Of a DNA stretch of 39,225 bases, positions 7,401-14,525 are shown piece by piece. Source of the DNA: Bacteroidales bacterium (lineage in GTDB: Bacteria > Bacteroidota > Bacteroidia > Bacteroidales > UBA932); NCBI GenBank assembly GCA_004556005.1, contig SFJA01000007.1, positions 1 through 39,225 on the forward strand, written 5' to 3'. Within the stretch, counting starts at the first letter, position 1. Each line of letters begins with the position of its first letter. Made by a program: the position numbers and the translations under genes. Under the pieces are notes generated by a model that did no database searches, had not been told where the DNA came from, and saw only the letters and a program-made list of their open reading frames with translations.

Positions 7401-9429
7401 AATTCTTTTTTATTTGTTTTTTGTTTCTGTTTTCTGGATAAGCGATGCGTTCGTGATGCATCTGCAGCAGATAGGTCTTGAGTGCTTCTTTGAGTTCTTC
7501 AAGTTCCTTTATTGATATTTCAGAAGCGTCAAGCTGGCCTTCCTCAAGCTTGCCCTTGACAATCTTGTCGACAAATGCAGCACAGGACTCCGGTGTATGT
7601 GTTTGCAAACTGCGGGATGCAGCTTCTATGGTATCACATAACATCAGAATAACCTGCTCCCTTGTTGCAGGCTTTACTCCCGGATATCTGAATTGCTCAA
7701 TATCCACTTCGCTTCCGGAATTGAGTGCCTTGTTATAGAAATAACTAACGGTCGAAGTACCGTGGTGGGTGCGGATAAAGTCTATGATAATACCCGGAAG
7801 TCTCTCCTTCCTGGCAAGTTCTTCTCCATCTATGGTGTGCTTTATGATGTCGTGAGCGCTCTGCTCCGGCGTGAGTCCGAAATGATATTTATCAGCCTCA
7901 TTCTTTGACAAAAGAGATTCATTCTCCACAAAGCACTGTGGATTGCGCATCTTGCCTATGTCGTGATACAGTGCACCGGCCCTGACAAGCAGAGGATTGG
8001 CATCTATTGCCCTTGCAGCAGCATCGGCCATATTCATTACCTGGAGCGAGTGCTGGAAAGTGCCCGGCGCTTTCTGTTCAAGCTGCCTGAGAAGCGAGTT
8101 GGAAGTATCGCAAAGTTCCCTGAGACGGGAATTGGATACAAGGTTGAACATCTTCTCGAACAGATAAATGAGAGGATATCCGGCTACCGTAAGCAACGAT
8201 GCGGCAAGGAGTCTTACCAGAACGTAACTCCACTCCCCTGACTCCATAAAATGCAGGGCAAGCAAGGCCGCATAGACAACGGACAGGACTGCAAATGTGA
8301 TTATGGCCACTATGAACTGCATCCAGCCTTTTGCAAAATGCTTGATTGCGCAAGTCGCTGCTATGCCTGCGACAAGATACATCAGGTAATAGCAGGCTCC
8401 GTTTCCCGCAAACAGCATCAGAGGGAGCAGGCAGACGGAATAGACAGGAACAATCAGTGTTTCCTTGAAGAATGCCTGCAGGTATAGTGCTGCAAGAGTA
8501 TATGGCACATAGAGAAAGACCCTGGATCCCTGTCTTACTGCAAGCAGGGTTCCGACAGCCGTCAGAAGAAATACCGTTAGTATGTGGTAAAAGCGGCTGT
8601 CAGTAAAAACCGTTGGGTTGGTATAGTATATCGCGAAATACAGAAGGACTGCAAGGGCTATCGAAAGGATAAGATTTCCAAGGAACACGAGCGCTCCTGA
8701 ATCGAGGTATCCCCTGCTCTGCTTTTCCGCCTTGTAGGAGTCAAGTGTCTGTGCGGTTTCCGGCGTCACTATCTCGCCGTGACGCACCAGCAGTGTGCCG
8801 TTTGATACATATCCGGAAGTCGGGGATATGTTTCCTGAGGCTGAGTTGACCAGCTCGGTGGTCTGCTTGTCATAGACAAGATTCGGGACTATCAGGTCAT
8901 AAATCTTACTTGACCTCAAAAGTGAGTCCGCATTTGTACATCCGGCAGCCATAATGTCAGCCAGAAGTCTTGACCTTGCCCTGGACTGGGTCCATAACTC
9001 GGCTGAAGGAGATTTTTGAGCCCTTTTGTTTTTCTGGATATATACTATGCCCGTTTCGTCGGAAGGCAGCGCCTGGTCATCTGCGACAACGCCCTTTTCC
9101 ATAATCTTCTGCAAGGAAGCGAGCACAGCCTGGGTCATTTCACTCAGGCCTGCTGATGCGGCGCTCCTGAGTGCATTGTTGGTCACGTCTTCATCATAGC
9201 GGAAATACGGGATCGGGGACGGCTGGCCTGAAAGGATTTCGTCCCTGAGCTGTTCACTGCTCTTCAGAAGAGGAAAACTCAGGTCGGAGTAAAAATCCTC
9301 ATACTCCCACTCGTACCCTATCTTGTATTCGTACGAAAACCTCTGGCTCCGCGGCATGGCAAAAGCGACTGCCAATACCACGACAGAGAAAGAGATTATG
9401 ACCTTGACTATGTTGAACCGGACCTTCAT
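7375..9429 (-). CDS. 7TM-HD membrane phosphodiesterase, PgpH-like
   Basis: A member of the 7TM-HD receptor family, whose studied members (Listeria PgpH) hydrolyse the second messenger c-di-AMP. Of 684 residues, a membrane anchor (about 7-25) is followed by an extracytoplasmic 7TMR-HDED-type domain (about 30-240), about seven membrane helices (about 245-425), and a cytoplasmic HD domain from about 440. The metal-binding set is intact: His460, HD at 489-490 in YHDIGKM, His526, His531, HH at 555-556 and Asp in LCDTIEAA. The last 18 residues are very basic because the frame runs through the A-rich start region of the trigger factor gene. It lies 51 bases after the upstream synthase gene, with a hairpin between. 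No diadenylate cyclase is in view, so the substrate is by family only. Confidence 0.9.
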   Translation of the reverse strand: MKVRFNIVKVIISFSVVVLAVAFAMPRSQRFSYEYKIGYEWEYEDFYSDLSFPLLKSSEQLRDEILSGQPSPIPYFRYDEDVTNNALRSAASAGLSEMTQAVLASLQKIMEKGVVADDQALPSDETGIVYIQKNKRAQKSPSAELWTQSRARSRLLADIMAAGCTNADSLLRSSKIYDLIVPNLVYDKQTTELVNSASGNISPTSGYVSNGTLLVRHGEIVTPETAQTLDSYKAEKQSRGYLDSGALVFLGNLILSIALAVLLYFAIYYTNPTVFTDSRFYHILTVFLLTAVGTLLAVRQGSRVFLYVPYTLAALYLQAFFKETLIVPVYSVCLLPLMLFAGNGACYYLMYLVAGIAATCAIKHFAKGWMQFIVAIITFAVLSVVYAALLALHFMESGEWSYVLVRLLAASLLTVAGYPLIYLFEKMFNLVSNSRLRELCDTSNSLLRQLEQKAPGTFQHSLQVMNMADAAARAIDANPLLVRAGALYHDIGKMRNPQCFVENESLLSKNEADKYHFGLTPEQSAHDIIKHTIDGEELARKERLPGIIIDFIRTHHGTSTVSYFYNKALNSGSEVDIEQFRYPGVKPATREQVILMLCDTIEAASRSLQTHTPESCAAFVDKIVKGKLEEGQLDASEISIKELEELKEALKTYLLQMHHERIAYPENRNKKQIKKNYERRTEKN

Positions 9430-9442
9430 AAAGTAATGAGAA

Positions 9443-9463
9443 CCCTGCCGCTCAGGGGCAGGG
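9443..9463 (-). other. Intercistronic hairpin
   Basis: CCCTGCC (9443-9449) pairs perfectly with GGCAGGG (9457-9463) around a 7-base loop. It lies between the synthase stop and the PgpH-like start on the minus strand. Only a weak T-rich run follows, so partial termination or 3'-end protection that sets relative expression is likelier than a full stop. Confidence 0.6.
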
Positions 9464-9480
9464 CTCCCGTGATAAACAAG

Positions 9481-10743
9481 CTATTCTATAGTCATTGCAG
9501 CCACGTCGTCACCATCATAATATCCGGCGTCGAGTTTAGCTTTGATTTCCTTAAATGCGTTGAGCGTATAGTTTACGTCCTCCATAGTGTGGGCGGCGGT
9601 GGAAACTATGCGGAAAATGACCATTCCCTTTGGAATGACAGGATAAACCACGATTGAACAGAAAATCCTGTAGTTTTCCCTCAGGTCCTTTGCCATCTTG
9701 GTAGCCTGAGCTGTTCCTCCAAGAATGCGTACAGGAGTAACGCAGGCCTCCGCTTCACCGATATCGAATCCTTCCTTCTTGAATCCGTCCTGGATCGCGT
9801 GAGTGATTTCCCAGCACTTGCGTCTGAGTTCATCACCTTCCGGAGACATTATGATTTCCAGTCGTTTGATGTTTCCGAGTACAAATGCCATAGGCTGTGA
9901 CTTCGCATACATCTGGGAACGGAGATTGGCCCTGAGGTAGTTGATGATCTTGTGAGGACCGGCAACGAAACCGCCAATGGATGCCATACTCTTGGCAAAG
10001 GCACCAATATAAAGGTCAATTTCGTCCATACAGCCGAGCTGCTCGGAAGTTCCCCTTCCGTGTTCGCCGAGAAGTCCGAATCCGTGGGCATCGTCAATGA
10101 GTATGCGGAAATTGTATTTCTTCTTGAGAGCGGCAATCTGGTCAAGTATGCCCATTGCGCCGGTCATTCCGTAAACGCCTTCGGTTATCAGGAGAACTCC
10201 TCCGCCATTTTCATCGGCTTCCTTGCAGGCCCTTGCCAGAATCTTTTCGCAATCAACGATGTTGTTGTGGCGAAATTTGTACTTGCTTCCTATGTGCAGA
10301 CGGATTCCGTCGAGCAGACAGGCGTGGCATTCTGCGTCATATACGATAACGTCGTGACGTGATGTAAGGGCATCGATAGTCGAAACGATTCCCTGATATC
10401 CGAAATTGAACAGGAATGCGTCCTCCTTCTTTTCAAAGTCGGCAAACATCTTTTCGAGTTTCTCGTGATAACGGGTATGTCCGGACATCATTCTTGCTCC
10501 CATAGGGTATGCGAGTCCCCATTGGGCGGCTGCTTCTGCATCTGCCTTGCGAACCTCGGGATGGTTGGCAAGACCGAGGTAGTTGTTAAGGCTCCAGTTG
10601 AGCATCTCCTTGCCGTTGAACATCATATGAGGGCCGAGTTCTCCCTCGAGACGGGGATACATATAGTATCCGAAAGCCTGGTCGAAATACTGTCCTATCG
10701 GACCGCCTGAATCTTTCTCGATTCTGTCAAAAATGTCAAGCAT
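9481..10743 (-). CDS. Alpha-oxoamine synthase family PLP enzyme (serine palmitoyltransferase-like or cysteate acyltransferase-like)
   Basis: A PLP enzyme that condenses an amino acid with an acyl thioester and releases CO2. The 420 residues include NNYLGLANHPEV near 53, the PLP-stacking His140 in DAECHACLLDG, LITEGVYGM, IDDAHGFG with Asp217 and His220, and Schiff-base Lys251 in GAFAKSMASIGGF. This belongs to a Bacteroidota branch distinct from Kbl (encoded 3 kb away), with a longer N-terminus (residues 1-45) and the motif YPMGARMMSGHT. In this phylum such enzymes start sphingolipid (serine plus palmitoyl thioester) or sulfonolipid (cysteate plus acyl-ACP) synthesis; sequence alone does not decide which. 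It follows gyrB by 20 bases without a promoter, so is probably co-transcribed with it. Confidence 0.82.
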   Translation of the reverse strand: MLDIFDRIEKDSGGPIGQYFDQAFGYYMYPRLEGELGPHMMFNGKEMLNWSLNNYLGLANHPEVRKADAEAAAQWGLAYPMGARMMSGHTRYHEKLEKMFADFEKKEDAFLFNFGYQGIVSTIDALTSRHDVIVYDAECHACLLDGIRLHIGSKYKFRHNNIVDCEKILARACKEADENGGGVLLITEGVYGMTGAMGILDQIAALKKKYNFRILIDDAHGFGLLGEHGRGTSEQLGCMDEIDLYIGAFAKSMASIGGFVAGPHKIINYLRANLRSQMYAKSQPMAFVLGNIKRLEIIMSPEGDELRRKCWEITHAIQDGFKKEGFDIGEAEACVTPVRILGGTAQATKMAKDLRENYRIFCSIVVYPVIPKGMVIFRIVSTAAHTMEDVNYTLNAFKEIKAKLDAGYYDGDDVAAMTIE

Positions 10744-10763
10744 AATTATATAGGTTTGGTTTA

Positions 10764-12776
10764 TTACGCATCAATGTTGGCATAGTGAGCATTTTCCTCG
10801 ATGAACTGGCGTCGAGGTGGAACGTCGTCACCCATAAGCATAGAGAAAGTACGCTCTGCCTGAGCTGCATTTTCTATTGTAATCTGACGCAGACGCCTGC
10901 GTGAAGGGTCCATAGTGGTGCTCCAAAGCTGTTCCTCGCTCATTTCACCGAGACCTTTGTAACGCTGAACGGTATAACCCTTGTCGGAGCCTTTGCCAAA
11001 GCGGTAAGCAGCCTCTTCGCGCTGTTCCTCGGTCCAACAGTAAACTTCTTCCTTGCCTTTCTTTACGAGATAGAGCGGCGGAGTCGCAAGATAAACGTAA
11101 CCGTTCTTGATAAGGTCAAACATATAACGGAAGAAGAAAGTCAGGATGAGACAGGCGATATGCGAACCGTCCACATCGGCATCGGTCATTATCACTACCT
11201 TGTGATACCTGAGCTTGCTCAGGTCCATATGCTTTTCTCCGTTTTCGTCTTCCTGCGCCACAGTCACGCCGAGTGCGGTATAGATATTCTGAATTTCCTG
11301 ACTGTCGAAAGCCCTGTCAACCGCTGCCTTTTCGACGTTGAGAATCTTTCCCCTCAGAGGAAGGATAGCCTGTGTCTTGCGGTCACGGCCCTGCTTTGCG
11401 GTACCGCCCGCAGAGTCTCCCTCGACGAGGAAGATCTCGCATTTTTCAGGATCCTTCTCGGAGCAGTCGGCAAGCTTGCCCGGCATACCGACGCTGCTGA
11501 TTCCATTTTTGCGCTGAACCATTTCCCTCGCCTTGCGCGCTGCATTTCGGGCCGTTGCGGCAAGTACAATCTTTTCGATGATGGTCTTGGCAAGTTTTGG
11601 ATTTTCCTCAAGATATATTTCCATAGCCAGGCTCGTGGCCTGAGAAACGGCTGAAGTAACTTCCGGATTGCCGAGTTTGGTCTTTGTCTGGCCCTCGAAC
11701 TGAGGTTCTGCAACCTTGACGGAGATGACGGCGGTCAGACCCTCCCTGAAGTCTTCAGGCGCAAGGTCACCCTTGTATTTGTCGAGGAGCTTGTTCTTCT
11801 CAGCATACTGCTTGAGGGAGCGGCTGAGTCCCATCTTGAATCCCTGGAGATGGGTACCTCCTTCTATGGTGTTGATATTGTTGACGTAAGAATAAATCTT
11901 CTCGCTATAACCCGTGTTGTACTGGAGAGCGATGTCAATAGGGATGATCTTGTCTGAAGTAACACAGATTGGATCGGGAATAAGCGTCTGCGCGCCGGCA
12001 TCGAGGTAATCTATAAACTCGCTGAGGCCTTTTTCGGAATAGAAACGGTCGGAACGGTAAACCTGCCTGCCGGTAGCCTTTGACTCGCCGGTATCAGGAT
12101 CTTTGACAAATTCGTCCACGAGTTCCCTCTGGTCCGTGAGAGTGATATGGATTCCCTTGTTAAGGAAGGAAAGCTCACGCAGGCGGCCCGCAAGGGTCTC
12201 ATACTTGTAAATGATTGTCTGATTGAAGATTGTAGCGTCAGGATGGAAAGTGATTATGGTACCGGTGTCAGAACACTCCCCTGTGACTTCAACCGGTCCG
12301 AGCGGCTTGCCCTTTGAGTAGTGCTGGACAAAAATCTTTCCCTCCCTGTGTATCTCGGCAGTGAGACTGTCAGAAAGGGCATTTACGCAGGAAACGCCCA
12401 CACCATGCAAACCTCCGGAAACCTTGTAGTTTGACTTGCTGAACTTACCGCCGGCGTGAAGTACGGTCAAAACCACCTCGAGCGCGCTCCTGTGCTCCTT
12501 TTCGTGCATGCCGGTAGGAATGCCTCGTCCATTGTCCTGAACCCTGATGGAATTGCCTTCGAGTATGCGTACGTCAATGGTGTCGCAATACCCGCCCATA
12601 GCTTCGTCTATACTGTTGTCAACCACTTCATATACAAGGTGGTGCAGACCTCTTTCGGAAACGTCTCCAATGTACATTGAAGGTCTTTTGCGAACCGCTT
12701 CAAGTCCTTCAAGAACCTGAATACTGTTGGCGGAATACTGCTCTTCCGCCTGCTTCATCTCTTCCTTGTCAATCAT
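10764..12776 (-). CDS. gyrB: DNA gyrase subunit B
   Basis: The ATPase subunit of DNA gyrase, which with GyrA introduces negative supercoils. The 670 residues contain the GHKL ATP site (catalytic Glu50 and Asn54 in YEVVDNSIDEA, DNGRGIP at 81-87, GGLHGVGV at 121-128), the transducer lysine loop QTKTKLGN near 363-370, and the TOPRIM metal motifs EGDSAGG (452-458) and DADVDGSHI (532-540), followed by QRYKGLGEM. The length is normal for Bacteroidota GyrB. The full QTKTKLGN and YKGLGEM context favours GyrB over ParE, though a ParE origin cannot be fully ruled out without a tree. It has its own promoter about 60 bases upstream. Confidence 0.94.
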   Translation of the reverse strand: MIDKEEMKQAEEQYSANSIQVLEGLEAVRKRPSMYIGDVSERGLHHLVYEVVDNSIDEAMGGYCDTIDVRILEGNSIRVQDNGRGIPTGMHEKEHRSALEVVLTVLHAGGKFSKSNYKVSGGLHGVGVSCVNALSDSLTAEIHREGKIFVQHYSKGKPLGPVEVTGECSDTGTIITFHPDATIFNQTIIYKYETLAGRLRELSFLNKGIHITLTDQRELVDEFVKDPDTGESKATGRQVYRSDRFYSEKGLSEFIDYLDAGAQTLIPDPICVTSDKIIPIDIALQYNTGYSEKIYSYVNNINTIEGGTHLQGFKMGLSRSLKQYAEKNKLLDKYKGDLAPEDFREGLTAVISVKVAEPQFEGQTKTKLGNPEVTSAVSQATSLAMEIYLEENPKLAKTIIEKIVLAATARNAARKAREMVQRKNGISSVGMPGKLADCSEKDPEKCEIFLVEGDSAGGTAKQGRDRKTQAILPLRGKILNVEKAAVDRAFDSQEIQNIYTALGVTVAQEDENGEKHMDLSKLRYHKVVIMTDADVDGSHIACLILTFFFRYMFDLIKNGYVYLATPPLYLVKKGKEEVYCWTEEQREEAAYRFGKGSDKGYTVQRYKGLGEMSEEQLWSTTMDPSRRRLRQITIENAAQAERTFSMLMGDDVPPRRQFIEENAHYANIDA

Positions 12777-12802
12777 CTCTCTTTTTTTATTCAGTTTATA
12801 AA

Positions 12803-12866
12803 TCCGGCGGGCAAAGGCCGGAATGAAAAATCTTGCAAATTTACGAAAAAAATCTAGAATCTGCAG
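12803..12866 (-). promoter_or_regulatory. gyrB promoter and leader hairpin
   Basis: On the minus strand TAAATTTG (12843-12836) fits the -7 box, and CCTG (12867-12864) sits about 20 bases upstream as a weak -33 element. Between promoter and ATG a 6-bp stem TCCGGC/GCCGGA (12822-12817 with 12808-12803) would fold in the leader RNA, or may be a remnant terminator of the upstream barrel gene. Confidence 0.5.
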
Positions 12867-14524
12867 GTTGCACCGAGCGTAATGTACGGACCTGCCTGAA
12901 CGTGAGTCAGGTCATACCGCGCAGAAACTCCGCTGAGATTGCCTGCCTTTGCCCAGAAGGTCCAGGTCTCGGAAAATACGTAGGAGAAGTCAATTCCCGG
13001 ACAAATCCAGCCAGGTATGCTGATCTTGCGCCCCTCAAGGTCTGACGAATACATTTTCCTTGCCATGGAAGCTTCCAGGGACAGACCCGCAAGTATGCGA
13101 CCGTTCCAATTATACTCCACCCTGCCGTCTCCGCTCAAAAGTGCCGGCCTGAACACGGCGGAACTCATATTCTTGTAGTCAATGCCATGACGCAGATGAA
13201 GGTTCACGTCAGCCCTTACAGATTCCGAAATCCAGCTTGCACCCGCATCTGCGCTCAGAAGCTGATAATCGAAAAGCGCATAAGCATCGGCTACTCGTGA
13301 TGACATAATCTTGTAGGTATTTCCTATCTCATTCTGTCTGATTGCCCAACCACCTCCAAGATAAACGCGGAGGTTTCTGAAACATCCGTCCGCACGCAGT
13401 TTGGCAGAAAGTCTTTCCCTGACAATCTGGATGCTTTCCTTGCCCTCTCCAAACACTGCCATCGATGGCACGAAGAAGTGGTTCCTGGACTTAAGACTAT
13501 AATATGACGCGATTTGTGCGTCTCCGCCAAGCGCAGCATTGAGATTGAGCCTGCCCTTGAAGAAGGATACGTCCGCCCTTATGTCAGGAGCGACAGTAAA
13601 AGGTTTCTCCTTGTCGAAGAAAAGTTTCGCTCCCGCACTCACGAGTACGGGTCCGGCAACGAATTCGAACCTCGGGGTAAGTCTAACCAGGGTTGTAACT
13701 CCCGATAGATAAGGCGAATACTCATAATCGATTCCAAAATCCGCCAGGAAGCGGTACCTCTCGTTGAGAACAGGACCGGCGGTGCCGTGAAGAGAAAGAT
13801 TATGCTCCCCAACCAGAGGCTTGTCATTCGCTGAATAGTAAACGTTGTCAATTCCGTAACGGTAATCGAGGCCAAGGTCATAGAAGAAGAATGACGAACT
13901 GTTGCCGTTGGAACGGATGGAAGACTTGAGGAAAACGGAATTGTAACCGCCACCGGCAATGCGGTCGGCAGCAAAGATGCCCTCATGACCGGCTTTGAAC
14001 CTGATGTCGTTTGCATTCAGGCTTATCCTTCCGCTCGCACCAAGCCTGTCGGCAAAATCAAAACCGTCTTGATTCGGAGCGCCGTAGGCCTTAAGCGAGT
14101 GTATGTCGTTGAATGTCTTGTACTTGCCATAATATCCGCTTGCATCTGCAAATACGCTGAGGGAGAATTGTTCCCTGCTTACTGCCTCCCAGTCGATGCT
14201 GAGTTCGGGATGCAGGCAGTATCCAGCGCCGAAGCGGGCGTAGAAGCGGTTGTTGTAGGTACTGCTCCTGACCGGGTCGAGGCGGACGGTGTATGGGGAG
14301 AATTGGTACGAACCCCTGTAGGGCGTATCAAATACAGAATAGTCGAATTTGTAGTCAAATACCAGCATTGTGTCGGAGACGCTCAGGTCAAGCGAACGCT
14401 TGTTCGCCTCCGGCGCAGAACTGCGGTAGTCGTTTGTTACCTGGATGGTCTGGTTGACGTTCTGCGCGTAGAGTGACGCAGACAAACAAACGAATGCAAA
14501 TATTGTGATTGTCTTTTTCATCAT
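12854..14524 (-). CDS. Outer-membrane beta-barrel protein (TonB-dependent receptor-like barrel)
   Basis: A predicted outer-membrane protein of about 556 residues. It has a signal peptide (MMKKTITIFAFVCLSASLYAQ), a short N-terminal linker and then alternating polar/aromatic strands to a terminal phenylalanine (ITLGATCRF), as in barrels inserted by the BAM complex. No plug domain or TonB box is visible, so it is a barrel-only relative of TonB-dependent receptors rather than a working one. I start at ATG 14524 (or 14521), because the longer frame would put a polar stretch before the signal peptide. The start lies one base beyond the stop of the TPR gene, so the two are translationally coupled and probably work together at the envelope. 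Function is unknown. Confidence 0.75.
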   Translation of the reverse strand: MMKKTITIFAFVCLSASLYAQNVNQTIQVTNDYRSSAPEANKRSLDLSVSDTMLVFDYKFDYSVFDTPYRGSYQFSPYTVRLDPVRSSTYNNRFYARFGAGYCLHPELSIDWEAVSREQFSLSVFADASGYYGKYKTFNDIHSLKAYGAPNQDGFDFADRLGASGRISLNANDIRFKAGHEGIFAADRIAGGGYNSVFLKSSIRSNGNSSSFFFYDLGLDYRYGIDNVYYSANDKPLVGEHNLSLHGTAGPVLNERYRFLADFGIDYEYSPYLSGVTTLVRLTPRFEFVAGPVLVSAGAKLFFDKEKPFTVAPDIRADVSFFKGRLNLNAALGGDAQIASYYSLKSRNHFFVPSMAVFGEGKESIQIVRERLSAKLRADGCFRNLRVYLGGGWAIRQNEIGNTYKIMSSRVADAYALFDYQLLSADAGASWISESVRADVNLHLRHGIDYKNMSSAVFRPALLSGDGRVEYNWNGRILAGLSLEASMARKMYSSDLEGRKISIPGWICPGIDFSYVFSETWTFWAKAGNLSGVSARYDLTHVQAGPYITLGATCRF

Positions 14525-14525
14525 C

